This document shows, one piece after another, positions 55,631 through 64,000 of a stretch of DNA of 64,000 nt (the first letter of the stretch is position 1; every line of letters starts with the position of its first letter). The position numbers and the translations under genes were made by a program. This stretch comes from Nocardioides sp. GTDB lineage: Bacteria; Actinomycetota; Actinomycetes; Propionibacteriales; Nocardioidaceae. The stretch spans positions 44,510 to 108,509 of the forward strand of contig NZ_JASBRN010000077.1 of assembly GCF_030149505.1 (NCBI RefSeq), written 5' to 3'. The notes under the pieces were generated by a model. It worked only from the letters and a program-made list of their open reading frames with translations, did not search any database and was not told the DNA's origin.

Positions 55631-58026
55631 GCGGTCGCGAGCGGCGTACGCCGGCGAGGGTCCCGGCCTCGACGTACCGCTTCCAGGTGAGCAAGGAGCT
55701 GGACCTGCACGAGGTGGCCCGGCTGGCGACGTACGTGCACGACCTGGGCGCCGACTGGCTCTACCTCTCGCCGCTGCTGGCAGCCGAGCCCGGCTCGACG
55801 CACGGCTACGACGTGGTCGCGCACGACCACCTCGATCCCGACCGCGGCGGCGAGGAGGGGCTCGCCGCCGTGGCCGCGAGGGCACGCGAGCTCGGGCTCG
55901 GCGTGCTCGTCGACATCGTCCCCAACCACGTCGGCGTCGCGACACCGGCCGAGGACCCGTGGTGGTGGGACGTGCTGCGCCACGGCCGGGAGGCCGAGCA
56001 CGCACCCGCCTTCGACGTCGACTGGGACACCGCCGGCCAGCGGCTGCGGATCCCCGTGGTCGGCGACGACGACCTGCTGCCCGACGGCGGTGTCGGGCAC
56101 CTGACCCTGGTCGAGGGCCCGGCCGAGCGTGGCGGGCTGGAGCTGCACTACTGGGACCAGGCGTTCCCGGTGGCGCCCGGCACTGCCAGCGGCGTCGACG
56201 ACGACCCGCAGGCCGTGCACGCCCGCCAGCACTACGAGCTGGTCGACTGGCACCGCGCCGACGACGACCTCAACTACCGCCGGTTCTTCGCGGTCAACAC
56301 CCTCGCGGCGGTGCGCGTGGAGGAGCCCGAGGTCTTCGCCGACACCCACGTCGAGATCCGCCGCTGGTTCCGCGAGGGCCTGGTCGACGGGCTGCGGGTC
56401 GACCACCCCGACGGCCTGCGCGACCCGAAGGGCTACCTCGACGACCTGGCCCGGCTCACCGAAGGCGCCTACGTCCTGGTCGAGAAGATCCTGGAGCCCG
56501 GTGAGGGGCTCCCTGCCTCGTGGGCGACCGAGGGGACGACGGGGTACGACGCGCTCGCGCTCGTCGACCGGGTCCTGGTCGACCCCGCCGGCGAGCAGCC
56601 GCTCACCGACCTCGAGGCCCGGCTGCGCGGCGGACCCGTCGACTTCCACGCGATGGTCCACGACCTCAAGCGGGAGGTGGCCGACGGCCTGCTCGGCAGC
56701 GAGGTGGCCCGGATCGTGCGCGACCTGCGGCGCGACGTCCCCCGGCTCGACCGCGCCCGCGGCGAGGACGCGGTCGCCGAGCTGCTGGCCTGCTTCCCGG
56801 TCTACCGCTCCTACCTCTCCACCACCGAGCGCGACGGGGAGGAGCACCTCGACGCCGCGCTCGCGGACGCCCGCGCCCGGCGGCCCGACCTCGCGGCGAC
56901 GTACGACGTCGTCGAGCCGTGGCTGCGCGACCCTTCGTGCGACGGGGCGCGGCGCTTCCAGCAGACGTCGGGGATGGTGATGGCCAAGGGCGTGGAGGAC
57001 TGCGCGTTCTACCGGACCTCCCGGCTCACCTCGCTCAACGAGGTCGGCGGCGACCCGTCCGTCTTCTCGCTGACCGTCGACGGCTTCCACGAGGCGATGG
57101 TCGTGCGGCAGCGCGACTGGCCGCACGCGATGACGACGCTGTCCACCCACGACACCAAGAGGGGCGAGGACGTCCGCGCCCGCATCCACGTGCTGGCCGA
57201 GGCCCCGGAGGGCTGGGCCGCCGCGCTCGACCGGCTGCTGGACCTCGTGCCGCTGCCCGACCCGGGCTTCGCGAACCTACTGTGGCAGGCAGTCGTTGGC
57301 GCCTGGCCGGCCTCGACCGGTCCCGCGCCCGGGGGCGACTTCCGGGAACGGCTGCACGGTTACGCGATGAAGGCGATGCGTGAGGCGGGCGACCGCACGA
57401 CGTGGACCGAGCCCGACGAGGACTACGAGGCCGCGGTGCACGCGGCCGTCGACGCCGCGCTCGACCGCGACGACGTGCAACGCGTCCTGCACGAGGTGCT
57501 CGCCTGGACCGTCGACCCCGGATGGAGCAACGCCCTGGCGGCCAAGCTGGTGGCGCTGACCATGCCCGGTGTCCCGGACGTCTACCAGGGCTCGGAGCTG
57601 TGGGAGCAGTCGCTCGTCGACCCCGACAACCGACGCCCGGTCGACCACGAGCTGCGCCGCTCGATGCTGGCCGCCGGACCCGGGGCGCTCGTGGGCGGGC
57701 TGGAGGACCCCGGCACCGCCAAGCTGCACCTGGTGAGCACCGCGCTGAGGCTGCGTCGCGACCGGCCCGAGCTGTTCACGACGTACGCCGGCGTGCCGGC
57801 GACCGGGGAGGCGGCCGACCACGTGCTGGCCTTCGACCGCGGCGGCGCGATCACCGTCGCGACCCGGCTGCCGCTGGGCCTGCGCACACGCGGGGGCTGG
57901 GGCGGCACGACGCTCGACCTGCCCGAGGGCGCCTGGCGCGACCTGCTCACCAACCGGGTGAGCAACGGGTCGCTGGAGTCGCTGCTGTCGACGTACCCCG
58001 TCGCGCTGCTGGTGAAGGAGGACTGA
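55627..58026 (+). CDS. treY: Malto-oligosyltrehalose synthase
   Basis: 799 residues, GH13. Turns the reducing end of a maltodextrin into a trehalosyl unit. Motifs DIVPNHVG, GLRVDHPDGL (nucleophile Asp), LVEKILEPGE (acid Glu) and STHDTKR (third Asp). PASTYRFQ at the start is the family marker. GTG overlaps the glgX stop by 4 bases. The next step is TreZ. Confidence 0.96.
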   Translation: MSGRERRTPARVPASTYRFQVSKELDLHEVARLATYVHDLGADWLYLSPLLAAEPGSTHGYDVVAHDHLDPDRGGEEGLAAVAARARELGLGVLVDIVPNHVGVATPAEDPWWWDVLRHGREAEHAPAFDVDWDTAGQRLRIPVVGDDDLLPDGGVGHLTLVEGPAERGGLELHYWDQAFPVAPGTASGVDDDPQAVHARQHYELVDWHRADDDLNYRRFFAVNTLAAVRVEEPEVFADTHVEIRRWFREGLVDGLRVDHPDGLRDPKGYLDDLARLTEGAYVLVEKILEPGEGLPASWATEGTTGYDALALVDRVLVDPAGEQPLTDLEARLRGGPVDFHAMVHDLKREVADGLLGSEVARIVRDLRRDVPRLDRARGEDAVAELLACFPVYRSYLSTTERDGEEHLDAALADARARRPDLAATYDVVEPWLRDPSCDGARRFQQTSGMVMAKGVEDCAFYRTSRLTSLNEVGGDPSVFSLTVDGFHEAMVVRQRDWPHAMTTLSTHDTKRGEDVRARIHVLAEAPEGWAAALDRLLDLVPLPDPGFANLLWQAVVGAWPASTGPAPGGDFRERLHGYAMKAMREAGDRTTWTEPDEDYEAAVHAAVDAALDRDDVQRVLHEVLAWTVDPGWSNALAAKLVALTMPGVPDVYQGSELWEQSLVDPDNRRPVDHELRRSMLAAGPGALVGGLEDPGTAKLHLVSTALRLRRDRPELFTTYAGVPATGEAADHVLAFDRGGAITVATRLPLGLRTRGGWGGTTLDLPEGAWRDLLTNRVSNGSLESLLSTYPVALLVKED

Positions 58027-59799
58027 GTGCTCTTCGAGGTCTGGGCCCCGCGGCCCGAGCGCGTGCGGTTGCTGGTCGACGGCGCGACGGTGTCGATGGA
58101 GCGCGACGACGACGGCTGGTGGCGCGTCGACGTCCCGGTCGCGGGCGAGGTCGACTACGGCTTCCTGCTCGACGACGACCCGACGCCGCGGCCCGACCCC
58201 CGTTCGCGGCGCCAGCCCGACGGGGTGCACGGGCTGTCGCGCACGTACGACCCCGCGACCTTCGCCTGGACCGACGCGGGGTGGACCGGGCGGCAGCTGC
58301 CGGGTTCGGTCGTCTACGAGCTGCACCTGGGCACGTTCACGCCCGACGGCACCCTCGACGCCGCCGTCGAGCGGCTCGACCACCTCGTCTCGATCGGCGT
58401 CGACCTGGTCGAGCTGCTGCCGGTCAACTCCTTCAACGGCACCCACAACTGGGGGTACGACGGGGTCGGCTGGTTCGCGGTGAGCGAGACGTACGGCGGG
58501 CCGGCGGCCTACCAGCGGTTCGTGGACGCCTGCCACGCGCGTGGCCTGGGGGTCGTGCAGGACGTCGTGCACAACCACCTCGGCCCGTCGGGGAACTACC
58601 TGCCGCTCTTCGGGCCCTACCTCAAGGACGGCCGCAACACCTGGGGCGACCTGGTCAACCTCGACGGCGAGGGCTCCGCGGAGGTGCGGCGGCTGATCCT
58701 CGACAACGCCCTGATGTTCCTGCGCGACTACCACGTCGACGGGCTGAGGCTCGACGCCGTGCACGCGCTCCACGACTCCTCCGAGGTCCACCTGCTGGAG
58801 GAGCTGGCGGTCGAGGTCGACGCCCTGTCGGCGCACCAGCGCCGGCCGCTGTCGCTCATCGCCGAGTCCGACCTCAACGACCCGGTGATGTTCCGCCCGC
58901 GCGAGGCCGGCGGCCACGGCCTGACCGCCCAGTGGAGCGACGACTTCCACCACGCGGTCCACGTCGCGCTGACCGGGGAGACGACCGGCTACTACGCCGA
59001 CTTCGAGCCGCTGACCGCGCTGCAGAAGGTGCTGACGCGCGGGTTCTTCCACGACGGCACGTGGTCCTCGTTCCGCGAGCGCGAGCACGGGGTGCCGATC
59101 GACCTCGAGCACACCGCGACCTGGCGGCTGGTCGTCGCCAGCCAGAACCACGACCAGATCGGCAACCGCGCCCGCGGCGACCGGATCACCGAGGTCCTCG
59201 ACGAGGACCAGCTGATGTGTGCGGCACTGCTGACGATGGCCGGGCCCTTCACCCCGATGCTCTTCCAGGGCGAGGAGTGGGCGGCGTCCACACCGTTCGC
59301 CTTCTTCACCTCCCACCCCGAGCCCGAGCTGGACCGCGCGACCGCCGAGGGGCGGCTCGCGGAGTTCGAGAAGATGGGCTGGGACCCGGCCGTCGTCCCC
59401 GACCCGCAGCACCCGCAGACGTTCCTCGCCTCGAAGCTCGACTGGTCCGAGACCGATCCGGACCGCGACGGCGGACGGCACGCCCGGGTGCTCGACTTCT
59501 ACCGGGCGCTCGCCGCCCTGCGGCGTACGAGGCCGGAGCTGACGGACCCGTCCTTCGCCGCCGTGCGGTGCGAGGTCGACGAGGCCTCGCGGCTGGTGCT
59601 GCTGTGGCGCCGCGACACCCTCGTCGCGCTCAACCTCGGCGACGACACGGCGCAGGTCCCGCTGACCGGTGCCCTGGTCGGGGGCCGGCTGCTGCTCGGC
59701 ACCACCGCCGGGCCGCGGCTGGACACCGCGCCCGGCGCGACGACCCTGGTCCTCCCGCCGCACGCCGCCGCCGTCGTCGCCCCCCGACCCCGACCCTGA
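58027..59799 (+). CDS. treZ: Malto-oligosyltrehalose trehalohydrolase
   Basis: 590 residues, GH13. Releases trehalose. N-terminal domain [17 protein letters not shown], then [21 protein letters not shown] (nucleophile Asp), LIAESDLND (acid Glu) and [11 protein letters not shown] directly abuts the treY stop; AAGGAGG lies five bases before it. End of the glycogen-to-trehalose operon. Confidence 0.96.
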   Translation: MLFEVWAPRPERVRLLVDGATVSMERDDDGWWRVDVPVAGEVDYGFLLDDDPTPRPDPRSRRQPDGVHGLSRTYDPATFAWTDAGWTGRQLPGSVVYELHLGTFTPDGTLDAAVERLDHLVSIGVDLVELLPVNSFNGTHNWGYDGVGWFAVSETYGGPAAYQRFVDACHARGLGVVQDVVHNHLGPSGNYLPLFGPYLKDGRNTWGDLVNLDGEGSAEVRRLILDNALMFLRDYHVDGLRLDAVHALHDSSEVHLLEELAVEVDALSAHQRRPLSLIAESDLNDPVMFRPREAGGHGLTAQWSDDFHHAVHVALTGETTGYYADFEPLTALQKVLTRGFFHDGTWSSFREREHGVPIDLEHTATWRLVVASQNHDQIGNRARGDRITEVLDEDQLMCAALLTMAGPFTPMLFQGEEWAASTPFAFFTSHPEPELDRATAEGRLAEFEKMGWDPAVVPDPQHPQTFLASKLDWSETDPDRDGGRHARVLDFYRALAALRRTRPELTDPSFAAVRCEVDEASRLVLLWRRDTLVALNLGDDTAQVPLTGALVGGRLLLGTTAGPRLDTAPGATTLVLPPHAAAVVAPRPRP

Positions 59800-59806
59800 C
59801 CTTCTC

Positions 59807-59848
59807 GCCGAGCGGCCCGCTCCTTCAGGAAACGCGGGGCGGCTCGGC
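59807..59848 (+). terminator. Terminator of the trehalose operon
   Basis: GCCGAGCGGCCCGC (59807-59820) pairs with GCGGGGCGGCTCGGC (59834-59848) with one bulge, 8 bases after treZ. Confidence 0.7.
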
Positions 59849-59891
59849 CCCCTGGGGGTCGGCGCGGGGGGCCTGGGGCAGACTCGCGCCG

Positions 59892-60731
59892 GTGCGCCCG
59901 CTCCGTCGTGTCCTCTCGGTCCTGCTCGTCCTCGTCGCGGTGGTGCTGCTGCCGGCAGCGCTGGTGACCTCCTGGGTGGACCGCACGGTCGCGGACCGGG
60001 AGGGCTACCTCGACGCGGTGACCCCGCTGGCCGAGGACGAGGCGGTGCAGGACGCGATCACGGTGCGGGTCCGGGTCGCTGTGCTGCGGCTGGTCGGGGC
60101 GCCGTCGGTCGCCGAGGACGCGCTGGGCGACGCGGTCTCCCTGGCCGTACGCCGGGTGGTGGCGTCGCAGGCGTTCCCGCCGCTGTGGCGGGCGAGCAAC
60201 GAGGTGGCGCACACCTCGCTCGTGGACGTGCTGTCGCGGCCGGTCGGCGAGGGCGGCGACGTGCGGATCGACATCACCCCCGTCGTGGAGGCGGTGCTCG
60301 ACCAGCTGCCGGCGCAGTTCCTGGCCGAGCGTGTCGAGGTGCCGCCCACCAGCTTCACGATCGCGGGGACCGGCGAGATCGACGAGGCCCGGCGGGTCTG
60401 GCAGGCCGTGGAGGGACGGGGCACCGTCGTACCCCTGCTGGCGCTCGCCGCCCTGGCGCTGGCCCTGGCGGCCTCGCCCCTGCGGCGGCGCACCGGGATG
60501 CTGGCGGCCGGGCTGGCCCTGCCGGCGCTCGGCCTGCTGGCCGTCTCCCTGGTCGCCGGTCGGCGGGTGGTCGAGGCGGCCGCGCCGCGGGGCGAGGAGC
60601 GCGAGCTCGTGCTGCAGGTGTGGGACGCCCTGGTCGCGGACCTGTGGCTCTCGACCGCGTTGGCGGCCGGCGTCGCACTGGTCCTGCTGCTCGTGCTCGC
60701 AGCGCTCCCGCGCCGGCGCGCGACCGCCTGA
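59892..60731 (+). CDS. Membrane protein, unknown function
   Basis: 279 residues from a GTG. A first membrane helix (VLSVLLVLVAVVLLPAALVTSWV) precedes an outer domain of about 130 residues, mostly helical, with TVADREGYLDAVTPLAEDEAVQ quoted in part (DAVTPLAEDEAVQ). Three more helices follow from residue 175. The layout resembles a family of actinobacterial integral membrane proteins with an outside loop; I do not know its role. The frame is open far upstream, so the start is not certain. Confidence 0.7.
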   Translation: MRPLRRVLSVLLVLVAVVLLPAALVTSWVDRTVADREGYLDAVTPLAEDEAVQDAITVRVRVAVLRLVGAPSVAEDALGDAVSLAVRRVVASQAFPPLWRASNEVAHTSLVDVLSRPVGEGGDVRIDITPVVEAVLDQLPAQFLAERVEVPPTSFTIAGTGEIDEARRVWQAVEGRGTVVPLLALAALALALAASPLRRRTGMLAAGLALPALGLLAVSLVAGRRVVEAAAPRGEERELVLQVWDALVADLWLSTALAAGVALVLLLVLAALPRRRATA

Positions 60732-60783
60732 CGCCCGAGGGCGTCCCGGGGAGGGCGGCGGCCGCGCGCCGGGGGGCAGGGGG

Positions 60784-62958
60784 TCAGACGGGCTCGGGCA
60801 CCCGGTCCTCGGAGGGCGTGCCCGGGTCGCGGGTGTCGGGGACGTGCGCGGCGGGGCCCTCCTCGCGGAAGCCGTACCTCTCCCACCAGCGGGCGAGCGG
60901 CCCGGGGGCGTACCAGTTCCAGTCGCCCAGCAGCTTCATCGTCGCCGGCACGAGCAGCGCCCGGACGATGGTGGCGTCGATGAGAAGCGCCACGAGCATG
61001 CCGACGCCGAGCATCTTCATGAACACGATGCCGCTGGTGCCGAACGCACCGATCACCACGCCGAGCAGCAGCGCGGCCGAGGTGATGATCCGCCCGGTCT
61101 TCTGCACGCCCGCAGCGACCGCCCGGTCGTTGTCGTGCGTGCGGTCCCACTCCTCGCGGACGCGGGAGAGCAGGAAGACCTCGTAGTCCATCGAGAGCCC
61201 GAAGAGGATCGCCAGCATCAGGATCGGGTTGGTGGCGTCGAGGAAGCCCTGCGGCTCGAAGCCGAGGAGGCCGGCCAGGTTGCCGTCGCTGAAGATCCAG
61301 GTCACCACGCCGAAGGAGGCGGTGATGGAGAAGAGGTTCATCAGCACCGCCTTGACCGGCAGCACCACCGAGCCGAACGCCACGAACAGCAGCACGAGCA
61401 TCACGCCGACGACGATCAGGCCCATCCACGGCAGGTGGTCGGCGACCGAGGCGATCAGGTCGACGGTGTCGGCGCTGAGCCCGCCGACCAGCGCCTCGCC
61501 GGAGGCCGGGTCGATCGCGCGCAGGTCGCGGACGAGGTCCTGGGAGGCCTCGGTCTGGCTGTTGCCCTCCCAGACCGCGCGCAGCAGCGTGTCGGTGCCG
61601 TCCTCGGCGACGGACACCACGTCCAGCACACCGGGGACCGCCCGGACCTCCTCGACGTACGCCGCCACGTCGGTCGGCTCGGTGCCCCGGAGAAGCAGCT
61701 GGGCGGTGGAGGTCTCGGGACCGAACTCCTCGTTGAGCAGTGCCGCGGCCTCGTGGGCGGGGGCGTCGGGCGGCAGCACGCGGTAGTCGACGCTGCCCCA
61801 CTTGGCGCCCAGGAACGGGCTGGCGACGGCGAGCAGGGCGGCGATCGTGACGACCATGACCAGCACGGGTCGGCGCATCACGGCGTGGGCGAGGCCCGCC
61901 CACCGGCCGCCCTCGCCGGGGGCCAGGGAGCGGTCGCGGCGCCAGGGCAACCGGCCGGCGTCGACCCGCCGGCCGAGCAGCCGCAGCACCGCCGGCAGGA
62001 TCGTGAGGGCGGCGAGCATGGCCACCACGACGGCCGCGATGCCGCCGTACCCCATCGAGCGGAGGAAGGCCTGCGGGAAGATCAGCAGGCTGGCCATCGC
62101 CGCGGCGACGGTGAGGCCGGAGAACAGCACGGTGCGGCCGGCGGTGGCCATCGTGCGGCGGATCGCGACGGCAGCGGCGTCGGGCGCGTCGAGCGGCTGG
62201 AGGGCCAGCTCCTCGCGGAAGCGGCTGATGACGAAGAGGGCGTAGTCGATGGCCAGGCCGATGCCCAGCAGCGAGATGACGTTGACCGAGAAGACCGACA
62301 CCTCGGTGAACTCGGCGATCACCCGCACCACGGCCAGGGCGCCGAGCATCGCCACGATGCCGACCATCGCGGGCATGAGGGCGGCCACGGCGGAGCCGAA
62401 GATGAGCAGCGCGAGCAGGATGACGATCGGGAGCGAGATCAGCTCGGCGCGCTTGAGGTCGTCGGAGGTGATCTGGTTGACGTCGTTGTAGACCGCGAAG
62501 GCGCCGGCGAGGTCGGCGTCGAGGCCCTCGACGTCCTCCAGCACGGGTGCGACCCGGTCGTAGTTGGTGAGGAAGTCGTCCTGGGACACCCCGGCCAGGG
62601 AGATGAGCACCTGCGCGTGACTGGCGTCCTGGCTGACCAGGCCGGCGTCGGGAGCGGCGTAGTAGGGCACGACGCTGGCGACGGCGTCGGCCGGGATCGC
62701 GCCGACCACGTCCTCCACGGCGGCGCGGAACTGCGGGTCGTCGGCGGTGAGGCCGCCCTCGTCGGAGTAGATGGCGACCACGTCGATGCCCTTGTTGCCG
62801 AAGGCCTCGCGCTCGGCGACCAGCTCCTGGGCCGACTCCGAGGAGGCGTCGTCGAAGCCGCCCTGCGAGAGCGAGTCGAAGACGCCCGCGCCGAACGCTC
62901 CAGCGCCCAGGGTGAGCAGCACCCCGACCAGCAGCACGGCCAGGGCCCGGCGGCCCAC
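60784..62958 (-). CDS. MMPL-family RND transporter
   Basis: 724 residues, twelve membrane helices in two halves, each with a large outer loop. The proton-relay motif occurs in both halves as GLAIDYALF and GLSMDYEVF. The family exports lipids or drugs across the cytoplasmic membrane. GTG 62958 has GAGGAG at good spacing. Divergent from a TetR regulator gene, which likely controls it. No accessory lipid genes are near, so the substrate is unknown. Confidence 0.93.
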   Translation of the reverse strand: MGRRALAVLLVGVLLTLGAGAFGAGVFDSLSQGGFDDASSESAQELVAEREAFGNKGIDVVAIYSDEGGLTADDPQFRAAVEDVVGAIPADAVASVVPYYAAPDAGLVSQDASHAQVLISLAGVSQDDFLTNYDRVAPVLEDVEGLDADLAGAFAVYNDVNQITSDDLKRAELISLPIVILLALLIFGSAVAALMPAMVGIVAMLGALAVVRVIAEFTEVSVFSVNVISLLGIGLAIDYALFVISRFREELALQPLDAPDAAAVAIRRTMATAGRTVLFSGLTVAAAMASLLIFPQAFLRSMGYGGIAAVVVAMLAALTILPAVLRLLGRRVDAGRLPWRRDRSLAPGEGGRWAGLAHAVMRRPVLVMVVTIAALLAVASPFLGAKWGSVDYRVLPPDAPAHEAAALLNEEFGPETSTAQLLLRGTEPTDVAAYVEEVRAVPGVLDVVSVAEDGTDTLLRAVWEGNSQTEASQDLVRDLRAIDPASGEALVGGLSADTVDLIASVADHLPWMGLIVVGVMLVLLFVAFGSVVLPVKAVLMNLFSITASFGVVTWIFSDGNLAGLLGFEPQGFLDATNPILMLAILFGLSMDYEVFLLSRVREEWDRTHDNDRAVAAGVQKTGRIITSAALLLGVVIGAFGTSGIVFMKMLGVGMLVALLIDATIVRALLVPATMKLLGDWNWYAPGPLARWWERYGFREEGPAAHVPDTRDPGTPSEDRVPEPV

Positions 62959-63074
62959 CAGCTCTCCTCAGCGATCGATCATCGTCGTCCTCGACTTCCC
63001 CACGCAGATCCGTGACAGGTGCCCACAGAAGTGAACGCCGTAAACCGTAAATGATGTTAACGTGGGTGTCAACG

Positions 63075-63089
63075 AGTCACCTGGTGACT
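63075..63089. promoter_or_regulatory. Palindromic operator between MMPL and TetR genes
   Basis: AGTCACC-T-GGTGACT is a perfect 15-bp palindrome in the 187-base divergent region. An AT-rich stretch (63030-63060, with GTAAACCGTAAATG and GTTAAC) next to it probably holds the promoters. Confidence 0.6.
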
Positions 63090-63145
63090 GGTCGAGACCA
63101 CCCGCACTGCCACCCCGCAACCACCCGCCGCCCGTGAGGAGACCC

Positions 63146-63907
63146 GTGACGGCCGAGCCGACGACGCGCCGCGAGCGACAGCGCGAGGCGACGTACGCCG
63201 AGATCGTGACGACCTCGATCGCCCTGCTGCGCGAACGGGAGGACCTCTCGCTGCGGGCGGTGGCCCAGCGGATGGGCATGACCGCGCCGGCGCTCTACCG
63301 CTACGTCGCGAGCTACCAGGAGCTGGTCGACCTCGTGGCCTTCGAGATCGACCGGGAGGCGACCGAGCGGTTCCGCGCGGCTGCCGACGAGCTGCCCGTC
63401 GACGACGTCGCGGGACGGCTGTGCGTGAGCGCGGCGGAGTTCCGCCAGTGGGCGCACGGCTCGCCGCGGGAGTTCGGCCTGGTCTTCGCCAACCCGATCG
63501 CCGACAGCGCCTGCATCCGGCGCGACGCGCTCACCCTCAGCAGCTCGGGGCACCTCTTCACCGGCCAGATCCGAGCGATCTGGGAGCAGCGGCACTTCCC
63601 CGTACCAGCCGTGGCCGACCTGCCGCCCGCCGCCCAGCAGGCCGTCCTCGACCCGGTCATCCCGGCCGAGAGCGAGGGGATCGCCGTCGAGGACCGCGGC
63701 CTGATGTGGGTCTACATGCAGGGCTGGACCCAGCTGTACGGCGTCGTCACCCTCGAGGTCTTCGGCCACATGGATCCGCGGCTGGTCGAGTCGGGCGACC
63801 TCTTCGTCGACACGATGCTCCGGTTCGCGCCCCGGATCGGGCTGGCCGACGACGTACCCCGGCTGGAGGCGCTGATCCGGGAGCGGATCGCGGCGCACCC
63901 GCGCTGA
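63146..63907 (+). CDS. TetR-family regulator
   Basis: 253 residues. N-terminal helix-turn-helix with YAEIVTTSIALLRE, LSLRAVAQRMGMTAPALYRY and the following long helix; the C-terminal domain is the WHG-type ligand domain (FGLVFANPI, GLMWVYMQGWTQLYGVV quoted in part as MWVYMQGWTQLYG). GTG 63146 has GAGGAG upstream; an earlier in-frame start at 63062 would add a proline-rich, unlikely leader. Likely represses the divergent MMPL gene and itself. Confidence 0.92.
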   Translation: MTAEPTTRRERQREATYAEIVTTSIALLREREDLSLRAVAQRMGMTAPALYRYVASYQELVDLVAFEIDREATERFRAAADELPVDDVAGRLCVSAAEFRQWAHGSPREFGLVFANPIADSACIRRDALTLSSSGHLFTGQIRAIWEQRHFPVPAVADLPPAAQQAVLDPVIPAESEGIAVEDRGLMWVYMQGWTQLYGVVTLEVFGHMDPRLVESGDLFVDTMLRFAPRIGLADDVPRLEALIRERIAAHPR

Positions 63908-63909
63908 GG

Positions 63910-64000
63910 CGCGGCCGGGACCGGGGTAGTGCGCCAACCTTTTATACCCAACCCCCCGCCGGGGGGGGAAGATAGTTAGGGAGACCCCCCCCCGCGCGCC
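63910..64000. other. Atypical sequence at the window end
   Basis: The last 60 bases break from the local style: CCTTTTATACCC, long C and G runs (GCCGGGGGGGG, ACCCCCCCCC) and the AT-containing AGATAGTTAGG. No gene is seen. It may be a terminator region, or a contig end with low-quality homopolymers. Confidence 0.4.

Overview
The window is chromosomal DNA from a high-GC actinobacterium. Third codon positions are almost all G or C, GTG starts are common, and neighbouring genes often overlap by 4 bases (ATGA/GTGA). Gene content and order (whiB/ponA2/metallophosphoesterase; dnaX-ybaB-recR-lysC-asd; a type VII secretion locus; KstR-type operators; treX-treY-treZ) fit the Nocardioidaceae, most likely Nocardioides or a close relative. 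The taxon is an inference from content and style; no rRNA is present.

Layout. (1) 1-5.6 kb: partial WhiB-family regulator divergent from a class A penicillin-binding protein, then a YqeY-like protein, a metallophosphoesterase, tRNA-Pro(CGG) and a proline-rich membrane protein. (2) 5.6-12.6 kb, minus strand: SRP RNA, dnaX, ybaB, recR, a DUF5063-like gene, then lysC and asd. lysC carries a well-formed internal start for a separate beta subunit. tRNA-Ser(GGA) follows. (3) 12.7-23.8 kb: type VII (ESX) secretion locus with mycP, eccB, eccD, two WXG100 genes and a second eccD-like gene on the minus strand, and a full-length three-ATPase eccC divergent on the plus strand. The mycosin has lost its catalytic Asp and His. 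Two copies of a structured repeat lie at the two ends of this locus. (4) 23.8-36.4 kb: two genes with KstR-type (steroid regulon) operators, small conserved genes, a cation/proton antiporter, an aminotransferase, a WXG100-like plus alpha/beta-hydrolase pair, a secreted beta-propeller protein, and a MoxR/VWA pair. (5) 36.4-44 kb: crotonase, MarR regulator and a divergent ring-cleavage-like operon (VOC enzyme, esterase, 2-oxopentenoate-type hydratase), a gamma-carbonic anhydrase-like protein, a DUF3556-like membrane protein with a CrtI-like oxidoreductase, tRNA-Ser(CGA). (6) 44-53 kb: tadA and its partner, upp, a DUF559/AbiEi-like gene enclosed in nested inverted repeats, the three-gene transhydrogenase pntAa-pntAb-pntB, thpR, a VIT family transporter, an acyl-CoA dehydrogenase. 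(7) 53-64 kb: treX/glgX-treY-treZ for trehalose synthesis from glycogen, a membrane protein, and an MMPL transporter divergent from a TetR regulator.

The main candidate for something undescribed is the cassette at 46099-47539. One gene with a winged-helix-like N-terminus and a DUF559 (Vsr-like nuclease fold) C-terminus is bracketed by inverted outer repeats and by four copies of a 39-bp palindromic element, arranged as an inverted pair at each end. The stop codon lies inside one copy. Secondary candidates are the covarying stem-loop repeat at both ends of the ESX locus, the protease-dead mycosin, and the isolated WXG100-hydrolase pair.
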